A DNA stretch of 40,968 nucleotides, taken from assembly GCA_036841525.1 (NCBI GenBank), contig DAITVZ010000050.1, forward strand, positions 1-40,968, in the 5' to 3' direction. The position numbers and the translations under genes were made by a program. Within the stretch, counting starts at the first letter, position 1; every line of letters begins with the position of its first letter. Of the stretch, positions 1 through 11,230 are shown piece by piece. The stretch comes from JAAYEA01 sp012689325 (lineage in GTDB: Bacteria; Chloroflexota; Anaerolineae; JAAYEA01). Under the pieces are notes generated by a model that saw nothing but the letters and a program-made list of their open reading frames with translations, was not told the origin of the DNA and searched no databases.

Positions 1-64
1 CCACGTGCCCAATCGTTCCCACGTTCACATGCGGCTTATCCCGCACAAACTTTTCCTTGCCCAC
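1..64 (-). CDS. tuf: Elongation factor Tu, N-terminal fragment (cut by window edge)
   Basis: Only the first 21 codons lie in the window. They read M-G-K-E-K-F-V-R-D-K-P-H-V-N-V-G-T-I-G-H-V, the invariant beginning of EF-Tu just before its G1 P-loop. EF-Tu is the GTPase that delivers aminoacyl-tRNA to the ribosome. The start is GTG at 62-64, set by a strong Shine-Dalgarno (AAGGAGG on the minus strand, within 71-80). It follows fusA by about 108 bp in the classical str-operon order, but has its own promoter at 123-150, so it can be made independently of fusA. The identification rests on a short but highly characteristic sequence. Confidence 0.93.
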   Translation of the reverse strand, partial: MGKEKFVRDKPHVNVGTIGHV

Positions 65-122
65 TGGGAACCTCCTTCTTACCTCGTACTCTCATGCAAA
101 CCCACGCAAAAAAAGCCGCGTC

Positions 123-150
123 ATTATACACAAAAATCCGTTCCTGGCAA
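123..150 (-). promoter_or_regulatory. Promoter of tuf
   Basis: On the minus strand there is a -35 TTGCCA (145-150), a 16-bp spacer and a perfect -10 TATAAT (123-128). It lies wholly in the fusA-tuf gap and predicts a transcript start near 116, about 50 nt before the tuf start codon. Confidence 0.75.
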
Positions 151-172
151 ATCAGCCCCACTCGCCCAACGC

Positions 173-2248
173 TCAGCCGAGCGGACCACCCAGGATGCGT
201 TCCATCACATCGGCGGGCACCGTATCGTAGCAGGTAAACTCCATCACAAAGGTGCCGCGCCCCTGCGTCATGGAGCGCAGATCGGTCGCATATCCGAACA
301 TCTCGGCCAGCGGCACCCGGCAGGTGATCACCTGCATATCGGTGCGCAACATCATGCCTTCGATCTGCGCGCGTCGCGCGTTGAGGTCGCCGATCACGTC
401 GCCCATGAACTCTTCGGGCACGCTGATCTCTGCGCTCATGATCGGCTCCAGCAGGGTCGGTCCGGCCTGATGGAGGCCATCGCGAGCAGCCATCGAAGCG
501 GCCACCCGGTAGCCCAGCTCGGTGGACTCGGTCTCGTTAAAGGTCGCATCCACCAAGCGAGCCTTGACCCCGATCACCGGATACCCGGCGAGGATACCGC
601 TTTCCAGGACCTCTTGCGCGCCCTGCCCAATGACCGGGATATAGCTCGGAGGCAAGATGCCCGGGCGCAACGCGTTCTCAAACTCAAAGCCTTGGCGACC
701 ACGCAAGGGCTCCAACTCGAGCCAAACCTGCCCGAACTGGTTCTTGTTGCCCGTCTGGCGAGAGAACAAGCCCTCCACCCGAACCTGGCGCGTGATCGTC
801 TCCCGATACGCCACCCGGGGCTTGCCCACGTTCGCCTCGACGCGGAACTCGCGTAGCACGCGATCCACCAGGATATCCAGGTGCAACTCGCCCATCCCCC
901 AGATCACGGTCTGACCCGTCTCGTCATCGCCGCGAACCCGGAAGGTGGGATCTTCATCAGCCAGCCGCTGCAGCGCCTCCGCGAGCTTGTCCTGATCCGC
1001 CTGCGTGCGCGGCTCGATGACCACAGAGATCACCGGCTCGGGGAACGAGATCGGCTCCAAGACAATGGGCGACTCGCCGTCGCAGAGGGTGTCGCCAGTG
1101 AAAGAGAATCGCAGCCCCACCACCGCCCCGATATCGCCCGCTTCCAGCGTGTCCATGTCCTCGCGGCGATTCGCCTGCATCCGCAGCATGCGCATGACCC
1201 GCTCGGTGCGATCACGCGTCGTGTTGATGACCCGCTTGCCCGAGTTCATCACGCCCGAATAGACCCGGACGTAGGCCAAACGCCCCACGAAGGGATCCGT
1301 TTGGATCTTGAACACCAGCGCCGAGAGCGGCTCCTCCGAAGACGCGGAGCGCTGCGCCTTCTCCTCCGATTGAGGCAGAAAACCTTCCACCGGGGGGATA
1401 TCGGCGGGGGAGGGCAGATAGCTCACGATGGCATCGAGCAGGGACTGGACGCCCTTGTTGCGCAGCGAGGAGCCGCACAACACGGGCACCACCTTGCCAG
1501 ATAGGGTGGCTGCCCGCAGGCCCTGCCGCATCTGCTCCGGCGTGAGCTCGCCTTCCGTCAGATATATCTCTATTAAGGTATCGTCCGTTTCGGCGATCCG
1601 CTCCATGAGCGCATCGCGTTGCGCCTCGACCCGATCCTCGAGATCAGGCGGCACCGCGGCTTTGTGATACTCGGTGCCCAGTTCGTCATCGTATACAATC
1701 GCGCAGCGTTCGATCAGGTCCACGGCCCCCGCAAAGGAAGCCTCGCGGCCGATCGGAACCTGCAACGCCACGGGATTCGCGCCCAACCGCTCGCGGATCA
1801 TCTCGACCGTGCGGTCGAAATCAGCCCCAAGCCGGTCCATCTTGTTAACAAAACAAATGCGGGGCACTTGGAACCGGTTGGCCTGACGCCACACCGTTTC
1901 CGACTGGGGTTGAACCCCGGCCACCGCATCAAAGACCACCACGCCGCCATCGAGGACCCGCAGGCTTCGCTGGACCTCGGCCGTAAAATCGATATGACCC
2001 GGCGTGTCAATGATGTTAATCTGATGATCTTGCCAGAAACAGGTAATCGCCGCAGACGAAATGGTGATGCCCCGTTCCCGCTCTTGCTCCATCCAGTCGG
2101 TTACGGTATTGCCATCGTCCACATCGCCCATCCGATGGATCCGACCCGTGTAGAACAAGATGCGTTCCGTGGTCGTCGTCTTGCCCGCATCGATATGGGC
2201 GATCACGCCGATATTTCGGATTCGCTCCAGGGGAACCAGCCGACTCAT
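173..2248 (-). CDS. fusA: Elongation factor G
   Basis: EF-G is the ribosomal translocation GTPase; the product is 691 aa, the normal family length. All GTPase motifs are visible: G1 AHIDAGKT (17-24), the G2 Thr in RGIT (59-62), G3 DTPGH (81-85) and G4 NKMD (135-138). Domains II to V follow, ending in the usual C-terminal region with QGRGTFVMEF. The ATG has a GGAGA Shine-Dalgarno about 8 nt upstream. It sits between rpsG (178 bp upstream) and tuf (108 bp downstream). I see no convincing promoter in the rpsG-fusA gap (2249-2425), so it is probably expressed from the rpsL promoter. Loop residues look canonical and match translocating EF-G better than the recycling paralogue, but a paralogue elsewhere cannot be excluded. 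Confidence 0.97.
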   Translation of the reverse strand: MSRLVPLERIRNIGVIAHIDAGKTTTTERILFYTGRIHRMGDVDDGNTVTDWMEQERERGITISSAAITCFWQDHQINIIDTPGHIDFTAEVQRSLRVLDGGVVVFDAVAGVQPQSETVWRQANRFQVPRICFVNKMDRLGADFDRTVEMIRERLGANPVALQVPIGREASFAGAVDLIERCAIVYDDELGTEYHKAAVPPDLEDRVEAQRDALMERIAETDDTLIEIYLTEGELTPEQMRQGLRAATLSGKVVPVLCGSSLRNKGVQSLLDAIVSYLPSPADIPPVEGFLPQSEEKAQRSASSEEPLSALVFKIQTDPFVGRLAYVRVYSGVMNSGKRVINTTRDRTERVMRMLRMQANRREDMDTLEAGDIGAVVGLRFSFTGDTLCDGESPIVLEPISFPEPVISVVIEPRTQADQDKLAEALQRLADEDPTFRVRGDDETGQTVIWGMGELHLDILVDRVLREFRVEANVGKPRVAYRETITRQVRVEGLFSRQTGNKNQFGQVWLELEPLRGRQGFEFENALRPGILPPSYIPVIGQGAQEVLESGILAGYPVIGVKARLVDATFNETESTELGYRVAASMAARDGLHQAGPTLLEPIMSAEISVPEEFMGDVIGDLNARRAQIEGMMLRTDMQVITCRVPLAEMFGYATDLRSMTQGRGTFVMEFTCYDTVPADVMERILGGPLG

Positions 2249-2425
2249 CTTCAGTCTCCAATGGACGCTGCGATGTCAAGGTGATGCCCGTGTTGGCCTT
2301 GGCTACTGGTAGATGAAGATCCCCCTCGGACTCGACCCTAGGCCGCTCTGTTGTTATGGGTTCAACCAAGGAAACGCCGCGCTACCCCGATCTCGCGGCA
2401 AGCGACGTGCGCTTGCCGCAAGACC

Positions 2426-2896
2426 TTACCAGCGGTAGTGGGCAAACGCCCTGTTGGCATCCGCCATCCGATGGGTATCTTCTCTTTTCTTGATCGCCGC
2501 CCCGGTGTTTTGGGACGCATCCAGCAGCTCGTCCGCCAGCTTGGCCGCCATGGAACGGCCCGGGCGCCCGCGGGAAGCCTGGATCAGCCAACGAATCGCC
2601 AGAGAGGTCCCACGCTCCGTGGTTACCTCGACGGGCACCTGATACGTCGCACCGCCGACGCGCCGCGGCTTGACCTCGATCACGGGCGACACGTTGCGAA
2701 TAGCCTGCTCAAAGACGCTCAGCGGCTCTTTCTTGGTGCGCTCTTCCACAATGGCAAAACCATCGTAAACGATGCGCTCTGCCGTGCTGCGCTTACCACG
2801 TTCCATGATCTTGTTGATAAACGTGCCCAACACAACGCTATTGTACTTGACGTCTGGTCGTACTTTGCGACGGGGCGGCAGACCGCGCCTTGACAT
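2426..2896 (-). CDS. rpsG: 30S ribosomal protein S7
   Basis: S7 nucleates assembly of the 30S head domain and contacts the E and P sites. The 156-aa product begins MSRRGLPPRRKVRPD and carries the family signature around GRPGRSMAAKLADELLDA, ending in the usual AFAHYRW. Length is exactly typical. A GGAGG Shine-Dalgarno sits six nt before the ATG. The gene lies 90 bp downstream of rpsL and 178 bp upstream of fusA, the conserved str-operon order. In E. coli S7 represses its own operon by binding the rpsL-rpsG spacer; whether this spacer (2897-2986) does the same is not evident from the sequence. Confidence 0.97.
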   Translation of the reverse strand: MSRRGLPPRRKVRPDVKYNSVVLGTFINKIMERGKRSTAERIVYDGFAIVEERTKKEPLSVFEQAIRNVSPVIEVKPRRVGGATYQVPVEVTTERGTSLAIRWLIQASRGRPGRSMAAKLADELLDASQNTGAAIKKREDTHRMADANRAFAHYRW

Positions 2897-2986
2897 ATCA
2901 ATCCTCCAAAAATCAGGCTTGTGACCTCTACAGGCTCACACCTGCTCACATGATCAGATCAACGAACCCAGTCTAAGCGGACGACC

Positions 2987-3415
2987 TTAGGCAGCGCTGG
3001 CCTTGGGCCGCTTGGCTCCGTACTTGGAGCGCCCCTTCTTGCGGTTCTCCACCCCGGCGCTATCCAGCGCGCCGCGCACGATGTGATAGCGGACGCCTGG
3101 CAGGTCCTTCACACGACCGCCACGCACCAGCACCACCGAGTGCTCCTGCAAGTTGTGCCCCTCGCCCGGGATGTACGCCGTGACCTCGACCTGGTTGGTC
3201 AGGCGAACGCGGGCGATCTTGCGCAGAGCCGAGTTAGGCTTCTTGGGCGTGGTCGTCTTGACCTGCGTGCAGACGCCACGGCGCTGTGGAGAGCCCGTCT
3301 CGCCACGCCAGCTCCGGCCCGTGCGCGCGTTGTAGCCAATCAACAGGGCGGGCGACTTGCTTTTCTTGCCCAGCGGAGAGCGACCCTTCCTAACCAACTG
3401 ATTGATAGTAGGCAA
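2987..3415 (-). CDS. rpsL: 30S ribosomal protein S12
   Basis: S12 shapes the decoding centre and is the classical streptomycin-resistance determinant. The product contains TTPKKPNSALRK and GGRVKDLPGVRYH, the two loops in which resistance changes occur; both look wild-type (Lys present at the usual positions). I place the start at a TTG (3413-3415), giving 142 aa and the universal N-terminus (M)PTINQLVRKGR. The open frame extends six codons further to a GTG at 3433, but the only Shine-Dalgarno-like stretch (AAAGGGGG) lies inside that extension, five nt before the TTG. The gene is preceded by its own promoter (3518-3546) and a hairpin leader. It directly follows rpoB, with no rpoC in between. 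Confidence 0.96.
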   Translation of the reverse strand: MPTINQLVRKGRSPLGKKSKSPALLIGYNARTGRSWRGETGSPQRRGVCTQVKTTTPKKPNSALRKIARVRLTNQVEVTAYIPGEGHNLQEHSVVLVRGGRVKDLPGVRYHIVRGALDSAGVENRKKGRSKYGAKRPKASAA

Positions 3416-3449
3416 CACTACCCCCTTTATCACTCGCAGTCATTTCAGA

Positions 3450-3480
3450 GGCCAGACAAGGCAACTCGCCTTGCCTGGCC
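3450..3480 (-). promoter_or_regulatory. Hairpin in the rpsL leader
   Basis: A 13-bp stem (3450-3462 with 3468-3480) closes a 5-nt loop. In minus-strand RNA the seventh pair is G-U; in plus-strand RNA it would be an A-C mismatch, so the structure favours the minus transcript. It lies between the predicted transcript start near 3511 and the rpsL start at 3415. No run of U follows it, so it does not look like an intrinsic terminator. A regulatory leader element, such as a ribosomal-protein binding site, is possible but unproven. Confidence 0.55.
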
Positions 3481-3517
3481 CTCATGTTTCTCGTCCGAGT
3501 TCAACCGGCGACCAAAG

Positions 3518-3546
3518 ATTATAACATCGAACCAGGAAAAAGTCAA
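3518..3546 (-). promoter_or_regulatory. Promoter of rpsL-rpsG-fusA
   Basis: On the minus strand: -35 TTGACT (3541-3546), 17-bp spacer, -10 TATAAT (3518-3523). It begins only about ten bp after the rpoB stop codon and separates the ribosomal protein genes from rpoB transcription. Confidence 0.8.
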
Positions 3547-3556
3547 CTCGAGCGGC

Positions 3557-7498
<3,942 letters not shown>

Positions 7499-7662
7499 AT
7501 AAGCTCATCTCCTTAAACTATATCTAGTCCTGTTTCGGCCCCTAAGCACCCCACCAGAGAAAAACCCTACTCGGGCTGGGTCGCGGACACCTGGACAGAA
7601 CAACGCGACGCCAACAGTGCGGCAGTACAAACACACGATGGGGCACAATACCGCAAACAGAT

Positions 7663-7691
7663 ATTATACCAACGAGAGCGCATCCTGTCAA
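7663..7691 (-). promoter_or_regulatory. Consensus promoter of rpoB
   Basis: Perfect hexamers on the minus strand: -35 TTGACA (7686-7691), 17-bp spacer, -10 TATAAT (7663-7668). The predicted start near 7655 leaves a leader of about 157 nt (7499-7655). That leader contains a weak 6-bp stem (7580-7585 with 7604-7609) but no structure I can name. This and the plus-strand promoter at 7731-7759 are the content of the 300-bp divergent gap. Confidence 0.88.
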
Positions 7692-7730
7692 ATCCGCTGC
7701 TCGTTTCTCTCACTGGCCGATCAGGAGGAT

Positions 7731-7759
7731 TTCCGCCCCCCGGCGCGCCATGCTATAAT
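7731..7759 (+). promoter_or_regulatory. Extended -10 promoter of the ThDP/radical-SAM operon
   Basis: A TGCTATAAT extended -10 (TATAAT at 7754-7759) has only a poor -35 (TTCCGC, 7731-7736) at 17 bp. The TG motif often compensates for a weak -35. Predicted start near 7766, about 33 nt before the first ATG. Confidence 0.65.
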
Positions 7760-7798
7760 GCCAGGCGTCGCCGCAAGTCAGCATTGGGGAGGTGCGAG

Positions 7799-9505
7799 AT
7801 GGGAGTGATGGGAAGCCAGGCCGTTGTGGAAATGCTTTGCGCCCATGATGTGCGATACGTGTTTGGATTGCCCGGCGACACGAGCACGGGGCTCTACGAG
7901 GCGCTCTTTGAGGCCCGCCATCGCCTGGCCCACATCATGACCCGCGACGAACGCTCCGCCGCGTTCATGGCCGATGCCTATGCCCGCCTCAGCTACCGGC
8001 CGGGCATCTGCGAGGGCCCCAGCGGCGGCGGCGCCACCTATATCGCGCCCGGCGTCGCCGAGGCCCACTATTCCTCCATCCCCCTGATCTGCCTCACCAC
8101 CGATATCCCCCTTCGCGACCAAGGGCGCAATGTCCTCACCGAGATGGACCAGCCGGGGCTGTTCGCCACCATCACCAAGTGGCACGCGCAGGCCAAGAAC
8201 GCCGCCCGCATCCCGGACCTCTTGCGGCGCGCCTTCCGCCTCGCCACCGCCGGGCGCCCCGGCGCGGTGCACCTCTCCCTCCCCAGCGACGTGCTGGCCG
8301 AAGAGATGGAAGGCGCCGTGCTTTATGGCGACCCAGCCTGCACCACCTACCCCTCCTACCGCACCCGCGCCGACCCCCGCGCCGTGGAGGCCGCCGCGGC
8401 CGCGCTGCTGGCCGCCCAGCGCCCCGTCCTCATCGCCGGCGGCGGCGCGATGATCGCGGCCGCCTGGGACGAGATCACCGCGCTGGCGGAGCGGCTCGCC
8501 CTGCCGGTGGGCACGTCCATCAACGGCAAGGGCAGCATCGCCGAGGGCCACCCCCTGAGCATCGGCGTCGTCGGCGAAAACGGCGGGCGAACCTACGCCA
8601 ATGATCTGGCCCGCGAGGCCGACCTCGTTTTCTTTGTCGGCTGCAAGACCGACTCGGTCACCACCATGCACTGGACCATCCCGCCCCTCGCGGGCGGCGC
8701 AACTATCATCCACCTGGACGCCGACCCGGCCGAGATCGGCAACACCTACCCCACCGCCATCGGCCTGGCCGGCGACGCCAAGCTGACGCTCCAGAACTTG
8801 CTGGCCGCCCTGGGCGACGTCCAGCGAGACGCCGCGCCCCGCGCCGCCGAGCTTGCCAAGCGGAGCCGCGGCTGGTGGGCCGAGTTCGCGGAGCAGGCCC
8901 AGGCGGACGCCCTGCCCATCAAGCCTCAGCGGATCATCAGCGAGTTGGCCGCCGCGCTGCCGGCGGATTACGTCATCGCCGCGGACCCCGGGACCATGAC
9001 CCCCTTCACCGCCGCCTATTTCCGTTGCGCTGCCGGGCGGCACATAGTCATCCCGCGGGCCTTTGGCGGCCTGGGCTATGCCCTCCCCGCCGTGGTCGGC
9101 GCGCAATACGCTCGCCCCAACGCCACGGTGGTCGGGCTGCTCGGCGATGGCAGCCTGGGCATGGCCGCCGGCGAGATGGAGACGATCCGGCGGCTCAACC
9201 TGCCGGTGATCTTGATCCACTTTAACAACCGCTGCTTCGGCTGGATCAAGACCCTGCAGCACTTCTATCATCAGGACAAGTATTATTCCGTGGACTTTGG
9301 CGAGGAGGATTGCGTCGCGCTCGCCCAGTCCTTCGGGCTGCGCGCCCGGCGCATCGAGCGACCCGGCGAGCTCGGCGACGCCCTGCGCCAGGCCATCTTC
9401 CGGCAGGAACCGACCTTCCTGGACGTGCCCACCGCGCCCGAGTACCAGGACGTGCCGCCGGTCGCCAAGTGGCAAGAGGCCGCCAAGCGCGGGCCAGGAA
9501 ATTGA
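7799..9505 (+). CDS. Thiamine-diphosphate-dependent enzyme, acetolactate synthase-like
   Basis: A 568-aa member of the ThDP enzyme superfamily (acetolactate synthase, oxalyl-CoA decarboxylase, sulfoacetaldehyde acetyltransferase and relatives). The order is PYR domain, central domain, PP domain. The catalytic Glu that activates the cofactor is Glu51 in RDERSAAFMADAYAR. The Mg/diphosphate motif begins GDGSLGMAAGEMET (from about 449) and ends at the Asn pair near 476. The start is ATG at 7799, six nt after GGGGAGG; an in-frame upstream TTG would overlap that ribosome site. It heads a five-gene operon with a VOC protein and two radical SAM proteins. No acetolactate synthase regulatory subunit follows, and no other branched-chain amino-acid genes are nearby, so a specialised decarboxylase or ligase is as likely as acetolactate synthase. 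The substrate cannot be read from sequence. Confidence 0.85.
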   Translation: MGVMGSQAVVEMLCAHDVRYVFGLPGDTSTGLYEALFEARHRLAHIMTRDERSAAFMADAYARLSYRPGICEGPSGGGATYIAPGVAEAHYSSIPLICLTTDIPLRDQGRNVLTEMDQPGLFATITKWHAQAKNAARIPDLLRRAFRLATAGRPGAVHLSLPSDVLAEEMEGAVLYGDPACTTYPSYRTRADPRAVEAAAAALLAAQRPVLIAGGGAMIAAAWDEITALAERLALPVGTSINGKGSIAEGHPLSIGVVGENGGRTYANDLAREADLVFFVGCKTDSVTTMHWTIPPLAGGATIIHLDADPAEIGNTYPTAIGLAGDAKLTLQNLLAALGDVQRDAAPRAAELAKRSRGWWAEFAEQAQADALPIKPQRIISELAAALPADYVIAADPGTMTPFTAAYFRCAAGRHIVIPRAFGGLGYALPAVVGAQYARPNATVVGLLGDGSLGMAAGEMETIRRLNLPVILIHFNNRCFGWIKTLQHFYHQDKYYSVDFGEEDCVALAQSFGLRARRIERPGELGDALRQAIFRQEPTFLDVPTAPEYQDVPPVAKWQEAAKRGPGN

Positions 9506-9558
9506 CAGATTCGGCAATCCCTGCTATCCTCAGGCCAACTCACGAGGAGGAGATCAAC

Positions 9559-9975
9559 ATGGCAGGACACAACAAGGTGCTGGGCGGCGGCGGTTTCCAT
9601 CACATCGCCATGCGCGTCCACGATTTCGACGCCAGCGTCAAGTTCTATACCGAGGTGCTGGGCTTCACGGTCAAGACCACCTGGGGCAATCCGGAACGGC
9701 GCCTGGCGCTCCTGGATACCGGCGACGGCAACTATATCGAGATTTCCTCGGGCGGCTCCGCTGAGCCCAGGCCGGAGGGCGTGATCCTTCACTATGCGCT
9801 GCGCACCGACAACGTGGATGCCGCCATCGAGCGCGCCCGCGCCGCCGGAGCCCCCATCACCATCGAGCCCAAGGATGTCACCTTCAACAGCGTCCCGCCG
9901 ACCCCGGTGCGCATTGGCTTTTGCAAGGGGCCCGATGGCGAGCTGATCGAGTTCTTCAAGAACGACCTGACCTAA
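9559..9975 (+). CDS. VOC / glyoxalase-bleomycin resistance family protein
   Basis: A 138-aa single VOC protein built of two beta-alpha-beta-beta-beta modules. The expected metal ligands are all present in order: His in GFHHIAMRV, Glu in NYIEISS, His in VILHYALRT and Glu in ELIEFFKND. It is therefore probably an active metal-dependent isomerase, epimerase, lyase or dioxygenase acting on a small substrate rather than a binding protein. The ATG at 9559 follows GAGGAGG with eight nt spacing; the longer open frame starting at 9310 overlaps the ThDP gene and has no such site. It lies 53 bp after the ThDP enzyme and 14 bp before the next gene, so it is almost certainly cotranscribed and may act on that enzyme's product. 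The specific reaction is unknown. Confidence 0.85.
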   Translation: MAGHNKVLGGGGFHHIAMRVHDFDASVKFYTEVLGFTVKTTWGNPERRLALLDTGDGNYIEISSGGSAEPRPEGVILHYALRTDNVDAAIERARAAGAPITIEPKDVTFNSVPPTPVRIGFCKGPDGELIEFFKNDLT

Positions 9976-9989
9976 TCGAGGAGGGCGCC

Positions 9990-10352
9990 ATGTCGTCCAT
10001 CCCGTCCTATATCCTGCAACAGCTCATCGCGGGGGCGAACCCCCTGAACCTGCCCGATGGCTTCCAGTTCGCCCTCCGCAACACCGTCGGCTCGGGCACT
10101 CTGACGGGCGTGGTCAAGCTGGAGGTGGACGGCGTGGCCGTCGAGCCCGCGCGCCTGTTCGTGGGCTTGGGCGAGCCGACGACGCCCGCCAGCGAGATCA
10201 CCCGGCAAAAGCCCTGGGCTTTCCAGTACGGCCAAGGGCTGGTCATCAAGGCCGCCGGCAAGCCCCTGGAGCCCGGCCATCACCAGATCGCGTTGACCGT
10301 CGACACGATCGAGATCGGCCGCATCACCGTTCCCCTGACGCTCAAGTTCTAG
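9990..10352 (+). CDS. Small protein resembling C-glycoside deglycosidase beta subunit
   Basis: A 120-aa soluble protein, predicted all-beta, without signal peptide or cysteines. Its pattern recalls from memory the C-glycoside deglycosidase beta-subunit family (formerly DUF6379): an N-terminal ILQQL segment, then DGFQFALRNTVGSGTLTG, then LEVDG, then PLEPGHHQIALTVDTIEIG near the C-terminus. In that family the beta subunit pairs with a TIM-barrel sugar-isomerase-like alpha subunit to split C-C bonds in C-glycosides. No such alpha subunit is in this window, so the partner here could be the ThDP enzyme or something elsewhere. The ATG at 9990 has GAGGAGGG five nt upstream and follows the VOC gene by 14 bp. 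The family assignment is a pattern match needing an HMM search. Confidence 0.55.
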   Translation: MSSIPSYILQQLIAGANPLNLPDGFQFALRNTVGSGTLTGVVKLEVDGVAVEPARLFVGLGEPTTPASEITRQKPWAFQYGQGLVIKAAGKPLEPGHHQIALTVDTIEIGRITVPLTLKF

Positions 10353-10375
10353 ATGCGCGGCATGATGGGGGCCTC

Positions 10376-11230
10376 GTGACTCAGCCCGTTCCCGACTGGC
10401 GCGCCGCCTGGCTGGTGCGCGAGGCCCACTTTCCCCTGGAGATCGTCTTCACCCGCCCGCGCCGCACCGCCGCCATCAGCCTGACCGGGAGCGCCTGCGC
10501 CCTGGACTGCGCCCACTGCGGCCGCCGCTACCTTCACGGCATGTCGCCCATCGAGCAGGCCGACGTCGAGGGCGCCACCAGTTGCCTGATCTCGGGCGGC
10601 TGCGACGCCCGCGGGCGCGTGCCCGTGTTGCCCCATCTGGAGGCCGTGCGGGCGCTGCGGCCTGGGCGCCGCCTCAATTGGCACGTGGGCCTCATCTCGG
10701 AAGAAGAGATGCGCGCCATCGCCCCGCTGGTGGATGTGATCTCGTTCGATTTCGTGGGCGACGACGAAACCATCCGCGAGGTCTATCACCTGGATTGCAC
10801 CGTGGCCGACTATGCGCGCACCTATGCCATGCTGCGCCGGCACGTTCCCGTGGTGCCCCACATCACCATCGGCCTGCGCGGCGGCCAGCTCTCCGGCGAG
10901 CGGAGGGCCATCGCGCTGCTCAAGGAGCTGGGCGCCGAGACCATCGTCTTTTTGGTGCTCATCCCCACGCGGGGCACGGCTTTTGCCGAGCGCACGCCCC
11001 CACCGCCGGACCAGGTGGGCGAGCTTTTCGCCGAGGCGCGCCAGGAGCTGCCGGACGCGCCCATCTACCTGGGCTGCATGCGCCCTGGCGGCGCCTATCG
11101 CGACGAGGTGGACCGCCTCGCTATTCGTGCCGGGCTCAATCGGATCGTCAATCCGGCGCCCGGCGCCGTTGCCCTCGCCGCCGAGCTCGGGCTCCGGGTC
11201 GTGTGGAAGGATGAGTGCTGTGTCTTCTAG
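10376..11230 (+). CDS. Radical SAM protein, candidate LipS2-type lipoyl synthase component
   Basis: A 284-aa radical SAM protein. The [4Fe-4S]/SAM motif CxxxCxxC is CALDCAHC, about residues 41-48, inside SLTGSACALDCAHCGRRYL. A second Cys pair ends the protein (ECCVF), and a further Cys lies in SGGCDARG; these could bind an auxiliary cluster. The pattern recalls biotin-synthase-like COG1856 proteins, the group that I believe includes archaeal LipS2, which works with LipS1 to insert sulfur into octanoyl-protein. The next gene overlaps it by 20 bp and looks like the LipS1-type partner, which strengthens the idea. Start is GTG at 10376 with a weak upstream purine stretch. The radical SAM fold is secure; the lipoyl synthase role is inference. 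Confidence 0.72.
   Translation: MTQPVPDWRAAWLVREAHFPLEIVFTRPRRTAAISLTGSACALDCAHCGRRYLHGMSPIEQADVEGATSCLISGGCDARGRVPVLPHLEAVRALRPGRRLNWHVGLISEEEMRAIAPLVDVISFDFVGDDETIREVYHLDCTVADYARTYAMLRRHVPVVPHITIGLRGGQLSGERRAIALLKELGAETIVFLVLIPTRGTAFAERTPPPPDQVGELFAEARQELPDAPIYLGCMRPGGAYRDEVDRLAIRAGLNRIVNPAPGAVALAAELGLRVVWKDECCVF

Noticed and set aside
2274..2279. TTGACA on the minus strand just upstream of fusA
   Set aside because: No acceptable -10 lies 15-19 bp downstream (GACTGA at 17 bp), and a start there would leave no leader.
7499..7655. Possible attenuator in the rpoB leader (6-bp stem at 7580-7609, then a short stem before five T on the minus strand)
   Set aside because: Stems are short and the loop is long; nothing distinguishes it from chance without covariation.
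7778..9517. A 579-codon minus-strand frame opposite the ThDP enzyme
   Set aside because: Gly/Ala/Arg-rich shadow without recognisable motifs; the plus frame has clear cofactor motifs and a good ribosome site.
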